Positions 44,044-53,048 of a stretch of DNA of 64,000 nt are shown piece after piece. The first letter of the stretch is position 1. The number at the start of each line of letters is the position of its first letter. The stretch is from positions 62,001 to 126,000 of the forward strand of contig PDLQ01000010.1 in assembly GCA_002591745.1 (NCBI GenBank), read 5' to 3'. The stretch comes from Lewinellaceae bacterium SD302. GTDB taxonomy: Bacteria; Bacteroidota; Bacteroidia; Chitinophagales; Saprospiraceae. The position numbers and the translations under genes were made by a program. A model generated the notes under the pieces. It saw only the letters and a list, made by a program, of their open reading frames with translations. It searched no databases and was not told the DNA's origin.

Positions 44044-47000
44044 TTATTTAATCAGGAAGCGTTGGATAGCCAGGAACGTCCCGTCCGGCCTGATGGCTCG
44101 GGCAACGTACCAGCCCGCTGGCTGCCGGCCCAGATTGACAGAGGAGAGCGAGTTCGTACATTCATAGGTATTTAATAGTCTTCCCGTACCATCATAAATT
44201 TCCAGCAGATACGACCTTTCATCCGCCACGCTGAAGTAAATTTCACTATTTCTGCGTACGGGGTTGGGAAATACAGTGAGCTCAGACTTAGCTTGCTGTC
44301 CTTCTGGTACCAGGCGGGACAAGAAATCTTCCCCCAGGGTGTGCAAGGTATTGGAAGTGAAAATGGGCTCATTGAAATCAAAGTAGATAGCTGCCTGGTT
44401 ACGCAGTTCGGTGCCCAGCGGTACTTCAGGAAGGTGGGTGATCGTGTAGGACACCACTCCTTGGGAACCCCGCAGATCGGTGGTACTATCGGGCAACTGG
44501 ATGTTCGGAAAACTGATGGTTAGGGTTCGTGCCTCGTCGATGTCGAAAACGTATGGGTGGCTGCTTACCCCCATTCTCAGACTCGTAAGATCGAATTCCG
44601 GGGCGATGGTATCGCGGATGACTACGGTAAAGGCCGTATCCGTTCCGGTATTCTGGAACTGAATGTCGTATGAGATTGTGGTTCCTGCCTCGATGTAGTT
44701 AGGCGAGTCGATTCCGAGGGGTAAACCCGTTTTCTCGTTGGGGTCGAAAGAACCGGTGTTGTCCCGGCAGAAAAGATCGTACCAATCTACGTCCGTATCT
44801 CCGAAGGGCAATTGGGTTACGATACCGGTCGTAAACTCACCATCGCTATTCACGCCACAACCTTCTACGAATAAGGTAGGGGTACCGAAGTCGGGATTGC
44901 CGGACGCCTGGTTCGTTTGCAGATGATAAGTGCTTCCGTTTGCCGCCAGGGCCGGCAGCGCAAAAATACCCCCCGCTTCCAGGACAGGGCCGGATGCTGG
45001 CTCACCCATCAGCATTACTCCGTCCTGAATTACAATGTACTCCAGCGGCGTGGTCATGGGGCCTTCACCATCGTTGGTGATGAAGAATTCAATTTCAGAA
45101 CCGTTGCACTCCGCGGAGAGCGTCAGGTTAGCGCCATTCCAATTCGTCGCCGTCGGACAGGGGTCGTTCGGGGTGGCCGCAGCTTCGATACAGTGGGTCT
45201 GTCCTAATTCTGCCTCACAGCTAGCCAGTAAAGTAAGGCTGATGTTGCCACATTCGAAAGCTTGTAGATCCCCTACGTCGAAGGTCAAGGTATGTGCAGT
45301 GACATTGCTAGGGGCAATGCTACTTCCCACGTAGATCAAGAAAGGATCCAACTCTACGGTGATTTGAGCATTTTCTGCCGTTACGGGACCGTCATTACAG
45401 TAAAAGACGTAAGCCTCATTCTCAAAGCACCGGCGAATTACCGGAGCCACAACATTGACGTACATCGTCGGGCATTCTTCTAAATACGGCATGAATACGT
45501 CTACGTAGCCCGTTCCATTTGCCGCGACGGTAAAGGCTTGCGGTGTGGGACAACTATAGTACAGCTCATTATTATAAGGTAGCGCTTCGGCCAGATAATC
45601 ACCGGCCGGCAAATCGATGCTGAACTGACCATTCTGATCGGTAAGCTGGGCGTTCACAAAACTTCCGCCCGCCGTGCTAATGGAAACCAGCCACTGAGGA
45701 ACGGGGATTTCCGTTCCATCCAAAGCACAGTTCCCCTCATCAGCCCAGAGCGTACCGTTTACTTCATTGCAGGCGGCCCCCACCTCCGCGAGAAAGATAG
45801 TATCGGTAATCAAACAACCGGTCCCGAATTGGGTGCCCAGGTAAATGTACTGTCCGGGCAAAGTGGCAAAATAGCGAGCATTAGTCGAGAAAGCCATGCC
45901 ACCATCCGGTAAAATCCATTGGTGATCAATGTTGTCTTCATTAACCGGCAGCGAAAAGTCAATCTCTAAAACAGTGTAATCCTCACATTCTACCGTATCT
46001 ACCGTGAATTCTCCCGTCAGGATGTCATCCTGCAATATCACTTGGTTAATTCGGCTTCCCGTGCATCCGGAAACCGGGTCTTCCACGGTCAGCAGATATG
46101 AATTAAATATCGGATCACTAACCGTAATACTATCGGCAATAAGGTCTGTGATACCGGGGCCGTTCCAGATGTAGATGAAGTCGGGGTTAAATGGATTGGG
46201 CACCAGTTGGGCTGAAGTATTTCCGCAATTTCCTCCGCTGTATTGAATATCAAAATCCACATCGTTCAGCGTGGGAATCAGCTCGATTTCAAAAACACCG
46301 GAGCAACCGTTATCATCGGATATCGTGACCGAATATAAACCCGGCGCTAGATCAGTTTGTAGTTGAGTGACACCTCCATGGCTCCATTCGTATAAATAGG
46401 GAGACTGCCCGCCAAAAGGATTGGCTGCCAACTCACCATCGGCAAGGCCGCAAGTTGGATTGATAATTTCAAAGCTATTCTGGATTTGGGATCCCCAATC
46501 ATCAATACCAAAATAGAAAGTATCAATACAGTCTGCAAAATCTGTAATCTCGACTGAATAGAACCCGGCTTCGTCAACCTGGATAATTGAATCTGTAACC
46601 GCTAGATCAATCCAGGAGTAGGTGTACGGAGGAGTTCCCCCACTCGGGACTACGGCCAGTTCAAAACTTTCATCGTTACAACCTGGCAACTCAAAATCAA
46701 AAGTTCCGTTCAGTCCATCAATACTAAAAAAGCTCGGCTCAATAAAGCAGTTGAACTCATCAAATACATCGAGGATATAATCCCCCGGCGTCAACTGAAA
46801 GGTATCTGGTCCAAAACTTTCTATGTAAGAGAAAAAGATCTCTTGGGTAGTCAGATTTTCGAACCGTAGCTGAATGGGTGGAAAAGTGTATTGGTTTCCG
46901 TAAACGTTTACAACCACTTCGGTTCCACCGCAATCCCCATTCGAAAGTATTTCAACGTCGGAAAATGCCGGCATGATAAAGGGCACTTCTACTGTAGTCA

Positions 47001-47508
47001 CCCCGGTGCAACCGTTTTCCGTTGTGATCGTCACGGCGTAGGTTTCACCCATCAACAGGCCGTCGACACAGGAACCGGATTGCCCATCCGGCCACTCAAT
47101 CGCCCAACTTTCGTTCCAGAATTCAAGACAAAAAGTACTGTCACCGCCTGGGATAAAGCAAAACTCTTGTAAAAACAACTCATCAGGCAGCTGCCCGATT
47201 CCTTCATCCGTAACCACAAATTCAAAAGTTTCCGTGCAGTTATCCATGCTTACCATTGTAAGGGAGTATGCTCCCGGTTCAGCGATGGTCAGTAAATTCT
47301 GAGTAGACACGATATTGCCATCCGTAGCCCAGAGAATGACCGGTGGTATATCTCCACCCGGCACAGCGGTCAGCACCAAAGGAAAGTCATCTACGCACTG
47401 TAAGTCGTAGGCAGGCTGTAAATGAGAAAAATCCAGGTCGTCACAACCTTGAGCACCGATATGACTAAAGGCAAATAACAGAAAGCAGCAGCAGATAATT
47501 CGTAGCAT
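44044..47508 (-). CDS. Large SprB-repeat/adhesin-like protein with T9SS sorting domain
   Basis: 1154 residues. Signal peptide about 1-19. Residues 30-520 are a chain of PKD/SprB-like repeats with the recurring pattern GxPPYxYxW...GxYxVxITDxxGC (for example GGTPPYTYSWID, GGQSPYLYEWSHGG). Later comes a SdrD-like B domain (GTLWADEGNCALDGTEIPVPQW), two DUF11/conserved-repeat-like domains (PNYIEAGTTISYDIQFQNTGTDTA) and a T9SS tail (VFPNPVRRNSEIYFSV ... QPAGWYVARAI). SprB of Flavobacterium is the mobile gliding adhesin; a similar surface role is plausible here but not shown. Confidence 0.85.
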   Translation of the reverse strand: MLRIICCCFLLFAFSHIGAQGCDDLDFSHLQPAYDLQCVDDFPLVLTAVPGGDIPPVILWATDGNIVSTQNLLTIAEPGAYSLTMVSMDNCTETFEFVVTDEGIGQLPDELFLQEFCFIPGGDSTFCLEFWNESWAIEWPDGQSGSCVDGLLMGETYAVTITTENGCTGVTTVEVPFIMPAFSDVEILSNGDCGGTEVVVNVYGNQYTFPPIQLRFENLTTQEIFFSYIESFGPDTFQLTPGDYILDVFDEFNCFIEPSFFSIDGLNGTFDFELPGCNDESFELAVVPSGGTPPYTYSWIDLAVTDSIIQVDEAGFYSVEITDFADCIDTFYFGIDDWGSQIQNSFEIINPTCGLADGELAANPFGGQSPYLYEWSHGGVTQLQTDLAPGLYSVTISDDNGCSGVFEIELIPTLNDVDFDIQYSGGNCGNTSAQLVPNPFNPDFIYIWNGPGITDLIADSITVSDPIFNSYLLTVEDPVSGCTGSRINQVILQDDILTGEFTVDTVECEDYTVLEIDFSLPVNEDNIDHQWILPDGGMAFSTNARYFATLPGQYIYLGTQFGTGCLITDTIFLAEVGAACNEVNGTLWADEGNCALDGTEIPVPQWLVSISTAGGSFVNAQLTDQNGQFSIDLPAGDYLAEALPYNNELYYSCPTPQAFTVAANGTGYVDVFMPYLEECPTMYVNVVAPVIRRCFENEAYVFYCNDGPVTAENAQITVELDPFLIYVGSSIAPSNVTAHTLTFDVGDLQAFECGNISLTLLASCEAELGQTHCIEAAATPNDPCPTATNWNGANLTLSAECNGSEIEFFITNDGEGPMTTPLEYIVIQDGVMLMGEPASGPVLEAGGIFALPALAANGSTYHLQTNQASGNPDFGTPTLFVEGCGVNSDGEFTTGIVTQLPFGDTDVDWYDLFCRDNTGSFDPNEKTGLPLGIDSPNYIEAGTTISYDIQFQNTGTDTAFTVVIRDTIAPEFDLTSLRMGVSSHPYVFDIDEARTLTISFPNIQLPDSTTDLRGSQGVVSYTITHLPEVPLGTELRNQAAIYFDFNEPIFTSNTLHTLGEDFLSRLVPEGQQAKSELTVFPNPVRRNSEIYFSVADERSYLLEIYDGTGRLLNTYECTNSLSSVNLGRQPAGWYVARAIRPDGTFLAIQRFLIK

Positions 47509-47652
47509 GGGAATTTATTTTATTGCATTTCGAAGAACACGTCGCAATGGAGTTGATCAACCGTAATTCGACATTACAATGATGCGGCACCTCAAACTAG
47601 GAAACAAGTACAATATTTATGTTATATTCTAGCATATTTGCAATTTGACTAA

Positions 47653-47661
47653 CAAAGTAGC
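47653..47661 (-). repeat. GCTACTTTG motif copy
   Basis: TTTGACTAACAAAGTAGCAGCG in the divergent spacer upstream of the 47762 gene. An in-frame TTG inside it would add 39 residues (TNKVAAFAV...) to that protein, which I consider unlikely. Confidence 0.75.
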
Positions 47662-47761
47662 AGCGTTTGCAGTAATAACCATGTGCAGATATTTACAATA
47701 TATTCATCATATATATTATTATATTCTTCGCCGAAACTCATTATTAAGTTCCGATTTTGCT

Positions 47762-49180
47762 ATGGCCAGACTTTTACTCACCGAATTGATTGAACAGTGT
47801 ACGCTTCAGGAATGTACGACAATCGCCGAATGGTTGGATAGTCCAGTTCACAACAAGAAGCCGGCACTGCAGCGACTATTTGACTATTTCTCGGAGCAGC
47901 TACATCATTTACACCTCGAACCAGAGGTATCGGCTGCCTTCAAAGCGGCTTGTCCAAAGCGCCCCTTCAACCAAAACGTATGGGCAAAATTAAATTACGA
48001 ACTCGTCCATCAGGTTGAAGACTGTCTGGCCTATACTCAACTTAGCAATAATTCGTGGCGAAAGCGTTTGCTTGTCCTGGACGCCTACCGCGAAAAAGGC
48101 CTAAGCCGTCATTTGAAGATCAGGTTGGATGGTTACCGCAGAGCAACCCCAAAGGCAGATCAGGCCGGATTAGACCGCTATCGTTATGATGATCAGCTGG
48201 AACAAATCAGTTACCAGCTGGAAACGGCCAACAACAGGACCAACAAGCAGAATTTGCGAGAAAAAGAATCAGCACTGATGCGACTGGTATTAGCGAGCAA
48301 ATTCCGACAATTTGGTAAAACGCTTGCCCACCAGCGAGTTTCGAGCAATGATTTCACCCCACCATTGCTAACTGAATTACTGGCCTACTATTCTGCTAAT
48401 ATCGAAAGAGAGCAAGTTGGAGTGCATCTGTTCTATTTGTCCACGCTACTCTATTTACAAGCAAGGGATCAGGCTGACGCAACCTTCCAGGAATTGAAAA
48501 CAGGCATTCAGGAGAACGCGGATCAATTCAATTTACTGGACTTGCGAGATCTCCTGGTACACGCAGTTAACTATGGCGTAAGGCAGACGAATGCCGGGCG
48601 CCAACACTTCGTACGTGAGACACTGGAGTTGTACCAGATCGGCGTTAAGCAAAAACTATTCTATGAGCACGGAGAGATTGATCTCTTTACCTTTAACAAT
48701 ATCATCGGCTTATCCCTCAGGCTCGGGGAAATAGAATACGCGGAGTCTTTCATTGAAGAAAATGCCCAGCGGCTTCCCATAGAAAAAAGAGGAGAGGTCG
48801 CTTCGCTGAATCGCGGCAGACTGGCTTACCAGAAGGGAAATTACAGCCAAGCCTTACAACACCTTCAAACGGCGGATTATCAGGACTTCATTCATCACAT
48901 GACCGCAAGAGTGCTTCAGCTTAAGATCTACTTTGAAAGAGACGACTATAACTTACTCATCAGTCACATCAGATCAACGAAATCACTACTTAGAAGAAAG
49001 AAGAACCTGGGGTACCACCAAAACAACTACCGCAACATCTTTACGTTAACTGATAAAATAACCAGGGTCCCTCCCGGTGACCGCGCGGCTAAACAGCAAC
49101 TATTAAAGCTAATTGCCCAAACTGAGCCCTGCACCGAAAAAGAGTGGCTAAGTACTCAATTGAGCAAGTACGAAAGTTAG
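47762..49180 (+). CDS. Hypothetical helical (TPR-like) protein
   Basis: 472 residues from the ATG at 47762. Almost entirely predicted helix, with pairs resembling tetratricopeptide repeats in the second half (GLSLRLGEIEYAESFIEENAQRL, LAYQKGNYSQALQHLQTADY). No signal peptide and no catalytic motif. I do not recognise a named family; the length and composition suggest a cytoplasmic protein-protein interaction scaffold. Convergent with rplQ across a shared terminator. Confidence 0.75.
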   Translation: MARLLLTELIEQCTLQECTTIAEWLDSPVHNKKPALQRLFDYFSEQLHHLHLEPEVSAAFKAACPKRPFNQNVWAKLNYELVHQVEDCLAYTQLSNNSWRKRLLVLDAYREKGLSRHLKIRLDGYRRATPKADQAGLDRYRYDDQLEQISYQLETANNRTNKQNLREKESALMRLVLASKFRQFGKTLAHQRVSSNDFTPPLLTELLAYYSANIEREQVGVHLFYLSTLLYLQARDQADATFQELKTGIQENADQFNLLDLRDLLVHAVNYGVRQTNAGRQHFVRETLELYQIGVKQKLFYEHGEIDLFTFNNIIGLSLRLGEIEYAESFIEENAQRLPIEKRGEVASLNRGRLAYQKGNYSQALQHLQTADYQDFIHHMTARVLQLKIYFERDDYNLLISHIRSTKSLLRRKKNLGYHQNNYRNIFTLTDKITRVPPGDRAAKQQLLKLIAQTEPCTEKEWLSTQLSKYES

Positions 49181-49192
49181 GACAAACAAAAA

Positions 49193-49221
49193 ACGGGCCG
49201 TCGGAAAATCCGACGGCCCGT
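49193..49221. terminator. Bidirectional terminator between the TPR-like gene and rplQ
   Basis: ACGGGCCGTCGGA (49193-49205) pairs perfectly with TCCGACGGCCCGT (49209-49221), loop AAA, preceded by AAAAA on the plus strand (T-run for the minus-strand ribosomal operon). Confidence 0.85.
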
Positions 49222-49244
49222 CTAAGCTAGTATTATGGAGAAAA

Positions 49245-49736
49245 TTATTCTTCCTCGTTAGCGGCTGGTGCAGTTGGTGCGGCAGCAGCTGCATTCTCAC
49301 CACCTGATTTCTTCTTACCTCCACGACGGCGACGACGGCCACCACCGGTAGCACCGGCTTTCTTCGGAGAGTAAGTTTCGTTGAAGTCAACGAATTCAAT
49401 CATGGCCATCTCAGCGGCGTCTCCCTGACGGAACCCCGTTTTGATAATCCGCAGGTAACCACCGGGGCGGTCACCCACTTTAGGGCCAACTACGTCAAAC
49501 AACTCCTTGATGGCTTCCTTGTTCTGCAAAGCGCTAAAAGCAACGCGGCGGTTGTGCTGGTCGTTCTTGCGAGCTTTGGTTACCAGAGGCTCGGCAAATC
49601 CGCGCAGAGCTTTGGCTTTAGCCAGAGTAGTATTGATCCGCTTGTGAGTGATCAGGGCAATGGCCATGTTTCTCATCAAGGCCTTACGGTGGCCGGCTTT
49701 CCGGCTAAGGTGGTTAAATTTCTTACCGTGACGCAT
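49245..49736 (-). CDS. rplQ: 50S ribosomal protein L17
   Basis: 163 residues; the first 115 are the standard L17 ([25 protein letters not shown]) near the peptide exit tunnel. The last 45 are an extra tail, first Gly/Arg/Lys-rich ([16 protein letters not shown]) then Ala/Glu-rich, typical of Bacteroidota L17. Last gene of the alpha operon, 188 bases after rpoA, with hairpin 49866-49912 between. Confidence 0.97.
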   Translation of the reverse strand: MRHGKKFNHLSRKAGHRKALMRNMAIALITHKRINTTLAKAKALRGFAEPLVTKARKNDQHNRRVAFSALQNKEAIKELFDVVGPKVGDRPGGYLRIIKTGFRQGDAAEMAMIEFVDFNETYSPKKAGATGGGRRRRRGGKKKSGGENAAAAAPTAPAANEEE

Positions 49737-49865
49737 GTCTTAGTAAAATTGCTCCGCCAACACTTTTCCCAACGCTGTTTCCGGACAGGCCCCGGCGAGG
49801 AAGGGAGGTAATTGGAGGCATTGTTTAATTGATATGCCTGTTTGTTAAGTCGATAACAGTCTTAA

Positions 49866-49912
49866 ATAGTCGGGAATCGGGAGTAGAAAGTTAACTCCCG
49901 ACTCCTGACTAT
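49866..49912. repeat. Intercistronic hairpin rpoA-rplQ
   Basis: ATAGTCGGGAATCGGGAGT (49866-49884) and ACTCCCGACTCCTGACTAT (49894-49912) form a stem of 19 with a few mismatches. No U-tract; perhaps a processing or stabilising structure. Confidence 0.65.
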
Positions 49913-49924
49913 TAGACTATGTAC

Positions 49925-50926
49925 TTACTCTTCGTCCATCTTATACTTACTCAGGTCCATCCCGAAGGTCAGGCCTTTTTCCGTCAGCAGCTCCTCGATC
50001 TCTACCAGGGATTTCTTACCGAAGTTGCGGAACTTGAGCAGTTCATGGGTGTCGTAACGAACAAGTTCGCCGAGGCTGTTGATCTTAGCTGCCTTAAGAC
50101 AGTTATAAGCCCGAACGGACAGATCAAGATCTTCGAGGCTGGTCTTAAGCAGCTTGCGCATGTGCAGGATATGCTCGTCGACGATGGTTTCCTCACGGTT
50201 ACCGGCAACGTCGAGGTCGATCGGCTCATCAGTGATCAGCATTAGGTGCTGAATCAGGATGCGACTGGCTTCACGAATGGCGTCTTCCGGGTGAATGGTG
50301 CCGTCCGTCTTGATCTCAATGTTAAGCGCTTCGTAGTCGGTACGCTGACCAACACGAGTGTTCTCGATGCGGTAAGCAACGTTCTTGATCGGAGTGTAGA
50401 TAGCATCTACCGGGATCACGCCAATGGGAGCCCCCTTAGGCATATTCTCATCAGCAGGAACATAACCGTAACCTTTAGTAATGGTCAGTTCTACCTCCAG
50501 ATTGACGAAAGGCTCCATGGTACAGATCTGAAGATCCGGGTTCATGACCTCGAAGACGTTGGTGTGTTTGCCGATATCACCGGCAGTGAAAGACTCCTGG
50601 CCACTAAGGGTCAGATATACTTTTTCTTCTTCAACCTCGTCGTTCTGGATCACCTGCTTAAGGCGAACCTGCTTAAGGTTCAGGATAATGTCAACAACGT
50701 CTTCAACAACACCGGTGATAGTGGCGAATTCGTGATCGACTCCAGCGATCCGTACAGCGGAAATTGCGTAGCCCTGGAGGGACGACAACAGTACGCGACG
50801 AAGAGAGTTACCAATGGTCTGACCGAAACCGGGCTCCAATGGTTTGAATTCGAACAGCCCCTCGAACTCGTTCGCTTTCTGCATGGAGATCTTGTCGGGC
50901 TTCTGAAAATTCAGGATACTGCTCAT
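49925..50926 (-). CDS. rpoA: RNA polymerase alpha subunit
   Basis: 333 residues from the ATG at 50926 ([13 protein letters not shown]); a longer frame upstream has no homology. N-terminal assembly domain ([29 protein letters not shown] split across 33-61) and C-terminal DNA/activator-binding domain ([38 protein letters not shown]). Part of the minus-strand alpha operon. Confidence 0.98.
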   Translation of the reverse strand: MSSILNFQKPDKISMQKANEFEGLFEFKPLEPGFGQTIGNSLRRVLLSSLQGYAISAVRIAGVDHEFATITGVVEDVVDIILNLKQVRLKQVIQNDEVEEEKVYLTLSGQESFTAGDIGKHTNVFEVMNPDLQICTMEPFVNLEVELTITKGYGYVPADENMPKGAPIGVIPVDAIYTPIKNVAYRIENTRVGQRTDYEALNIEIKTDGTIHPEDAIREASRILIQHLMLITDEPIDLDVAGNREETIVDEHILHMRKLLKTSLEDLDLSVRAYNCLKAAKINSLGELVRYDTHELLKFRNFGKKSLVEIEELLTEKGLTFGMDLSKYKMDEE

Positions 50927-51020
50927 ACTTGATTCAAGGCTTTGAGTGGGAGATGTAAACAACGCCCCCGTTAAATAAGTTGGCCCACGAAGTTCCTAAG
51001 GAGCTTCCTGGGTGAAAGTT

Positions 51021-51055
51021 GTTTACCGGACAAGTCAGAGACTTGTCCGGTAAAC
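51021..51055. repeat. Perfect 16-base hairpin between rpsD and rpoA
   Basis: GTTTACCGGACAAGTC (51021-51036) and GACTTGTCCGGTAAAC (51040-51055), loop AGA. No U-tract, so an mRNA-processing site or attenuator rather than a terminator. A second small palindrome (GTAATCCAATGGATTAC, 51057-51073) overlaps the rpsD stop. Confidence 0.85.
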
Positions 51056-51069
51056 GGTAATCCAATGGA

Positions 51070-51681
51070 TTACTTAGAGTAGAGTTCTACGATCAACTGC
51101 TCGTTGATCTTCTCGGGGATGGAATCACGCTCTGGCATAGCCAATAACGTACCTTCCATTTTATCTTGGTTGAATTCAATCCAACCGAAGTTGCGAACGT
51201 CACCTTTGGTGCCAACGGAGTTCCGGACAACTTCCAGTCCCTGGCTCTTGCCACGAACACCTACTACGTCGCCGGGGCGCACGTGGGCGGAAGGAATGTT
51301 ATTCACACGACCGTTGATCACGATGTGCTTGTGAGAAACAAGCTGGCGGGCGGCACGGCGCGTAGGGGCCAGGCCCATACGGAATACCAGGTTGTCCAGG
51401 CGGGTTTCCAGCAGCTGGAGCAATACGGTACCGGTTACGCCCTGAGTGGCACTTGCCTGCTCGAACATGTTACGGAACTGACGCTCCAGTACGCCGTAGG
51501 TGTACTTAGCTTTCTGCTTTTCCATCAACTGCTTGGCGTAGTCTGATGGTTGGCGGCGGCGACGGCTGGTGCCGTGCTGACCTGGGCGGTACTTCTTGCG
51601 CTCGAAAGCCTTGCTGTAGCCGAAAATAGGCTCGCCGAATGCACGGGCTTTTTTCTGTTTGGGGCCGATATATCTAGCCAT
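51070..51681 (-). CDS. rpsD: 30S ribosomal protein S4
   Basis: 203 residues, full length. [21 protein letters not shown] start; S4/RNA-binding domain ([33 protein letters not shown], in two halves). Binds 16S rRNA early in assembly; in E. coli it also represses the alpha operon. Confidence 0.98.
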   Translation of the reverse strand: MARYIGPKQKKARAFGEPIFGYSKAFERKKYRPGQHGTSRRRRQPSDYAKQLMEKQKAKYTYGVLERQFRNMFEQASATQGVTGTVLLQLLETRLDNLVFRMGLAPTRRAARQLVSHKHIVINGRVNNIPSAHVRPGDVVGVRGKSQGLEVVRNSVGTKGDVRNFGWIEFNQDKMEGTLLAMPERDSIPEKINEQLIVELYSK

Positions 51682-51722
51682 TGACTATTGTCTTTATCTG
51701 CGGTTCAGAGGAAGGGGTGAAA

Positions 51723-52118
51723 TTATACGCGGCGGCGCTTCGGTGGGCGACATCCGTTGTGAGGGATCGGCGTAACGTCTTTGATCTTGCTCACGCGAAT
51801 GCCAGTGGCATCCAGTGCGCGGATAGCTGCCTCACGACCGCTACCTGGACCTTTAACGTACACTTCTACCGAACGGAGGCCAGCATCATAAGCAACGCGG
51901 GCGGCGTCACTTGAAGCGATCTGAGCAGCATAAGGCGTAGATTTCTTGGAGCCGCGGAATTTTGCTTTACCGGCACTGCCCCAGGAGATCACCTCACCCT
52001 TCTTGTTCGTAATGGAAATGATAATGTTGTTGAAAGAGGCCTGGATGAATGCCAAACCTTCCGGCTCTACCCGGACCTTACGTTTCTTGACCTGACGGGG
52101 GTTACTTCTCTTAGCCAT
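51723..52118 (-). CDS. rpsK: 30S ribosomal protein S11
   Basis: 131 residues. Contains [27 protein letters not shown] in two halves and the C-terminal [16 protein letters not shown]. Lines the mRNA path on the platform of the small subunit. Its ATG overlaps the rpsM stop (TAATG), so translation is coupled. Confidence 0.98.
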   Translation of the reverse strand: MAKRSNPRQVKKRKVRVEPEGLAFIQASFNNIIISITNKKGEVISWGSAGKAKFRGSKKSTPYAAQIASSDAARVAYDAGLRSVEVYVKGPGSGREAAIRALDATGIRVSKIKDVTPIPHNGCRPPKRRRV

Positions 52119-52495
52119 TACTTAGTAGCTTTTTTCTTGTTAGCGACGGTTTTACGCTTACCCTTACGGGTACGGGCATTGGTTTGCGTACGCTGGCCAC
52201 GCAGTGGAAGACCACGGCGGTGACGCAGACCACGGTAACAGCCAATGTCCATCAAACGCTTGATGTTGGTCTGTACTTCCGTACGCAAATCACCCTCAAC
52301 CTTGTACTGGTTGGTGATGATGTTAGAAATCGTCTTGATATTCTCGTCGTCCCAGTCTTCCACTTTGGTATTGTGGTCCACGCCGGCAGCGTCGAGAATC
52401 TCGGCGGCACGGGTGTCCCCGATACCGAATACGTAGGTCAAACTGATGATGCCGCGCTTGTTGCGGGGCAGATCTACACCTGCAATTCTTGCCAT
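52118..52495 (-). CDS. rpsM: 30S ribosomal protein S13
   Basis: 125 residues. [21 protein letters not shown] start, helix-two-turn-helix ([18 protein letters not shown]), C-terminal [20 protein letters not shown] over two stretches. Contacts the 50S subunit and P-site tRNA. Confidence 0.98.
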   Translation of the reverse strand: MARIAGVDLPRNKRGIISLTYVFGIGDTRAAEILDAAGVDHNTKVEDWDDENIKTISNIITNQYKVEGDLRTEVQTNIKRLMDIGCYRGLRHRRGLPLRGQRTQTNARTRKGKRKTVANKKKATK

Positions 52496-52513
52496 TTCGT
52501 TATACTGGTTTGA

Positions 52514-52630
52514 TTAGCCCTGACGTTGCTTGAACTTCGGGTTCTTTTTGTTAATGACGTAAACCTTGCCTTTACGACGTACGATTTTGCAATCGACACT
52601 ACGCTTCTTGACTGAAGGACGGACTTTCAT
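52514..52630 (-). CDS. rpmJ: 50S ribosomal protein L36
   Basis: 38 residues ([20 protein letters not shown] ... [11 protein letters not shown]). Only one Cys (position 14) remains of the zinc-binding set, the zinc-free Bacteroidota type. Eighteen bases before rpsM. Confidence 0.95.
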   Translation of the reverse strand: MKVRPSVKKRSVDCKIVRRKGKVYVINKKNPKFKQRQG

Positions 52631-52682
52631 GGTAAATAATTTATTAGTTTTTCAGAGGCAGAATGTACCTAAATAGCCGAGG

Positions 52683-52901
52683 CTATTTGTACCGGTAAGT
52701 AATGCGCCCGCGGCTCAAGTCATAAGGACTCATTTCCACGGCCACCTTATCTCCGGGTAAGATTTTGATGAAGTGCATCCGCATCTTACCCGATATGGTA
52801 GCTTTGATCTCGTGGTCGTTTTCGAGCCGTACGCGAAACATCGCGTTAGACAGCGCTTCCTCGATCACTCCATCCTGCTTGATCAGGTTTTTCTTAGACA
52901 T
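52683..52901 (-). CDS. infA: Translation initiation factor IF-1
   Basis: 72 residues from the ATG at 52901 ([17 protein letters not shown]). S1/OB-fold with the typical end [16 protein letters not shown]. Binds the A site during initiation. A good promoter sits 18 bases upstream, so it probably starts the alpha operon transcript here. Confidence 0.97.
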   Translation of the reverse strand: MSKKNLIKQDGVIEEALSNAMFRVRLENDHEIKATISGKMRMHFIKILPGDKVAVEMSPYDLSRGRITYRYK

Positions 52902-52919
52902 AGTTGAAATTTCGGAGGG

Positions 52920-52927
52920 CAAAGGTA
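52920..52927 (-). promoter_or_regulatory. -7 promoter box of infA / alpha operon
   Basis: TACCTTTG on the minus strand, exact consensus, 18 bases before the infA ATG. Confidence 0.7.
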
Positions 52928-52957
52928 ACAATAATTTGAGACTTACACAAATGACAA

Positions 52958-52988
52958 CAAAGTTATTTGTCTCCAACAAATAACTTTG
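52958..52988. promoter_or_regulatory. Palindrome containing two divergent -7 boxes
   Basis: CAAAGTTATTTGT (52958-52970) and ACAAATAACTTTG (52976-52988) are perfect arms with a five-base loop. Each arm carries TAACTTTG, one on each strand, so it could act as twin promoters or a regulator site upstream of infA. Confidence 0.5.
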
Positions 52989-52995
52989 CAAACCA

Positions 52996-53039
52996 GGGAT
53001 TGCGGAGCAAGCAACCCACCTGCCCCGAGATGCAATCCC
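52996..53039 (-). terminator. Hairpin after the GGxGDG-repeat protein gene
   Basis: GGGATTGC (52996-53003) and GCAATCCC (53032-53039), ten bases past the stop; no U-tract, so termination is uncertain. Confidence 0.4.
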
Positions 53040-53048
53040 CGGAATATG

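Noticed and set aside
45850-45866. CAAAGTGGCAAA as another motif copy (also CTACTTCAAATG near 368)
   Set aside because: Core differs and the flanks do not match the 20-base consensus.
47645-47761. Extension of the TPR-like protein from a TTG inside a motif copy
   Set aside because: AT-rich, non-homologous stretch with a poor start codon; ATG at 47762 is preferred.
50246-50932. Long open frame opposite rpoA
   Set aside because: rpoA is certain by homology and gene order; the antisense frame has no family resemblance.
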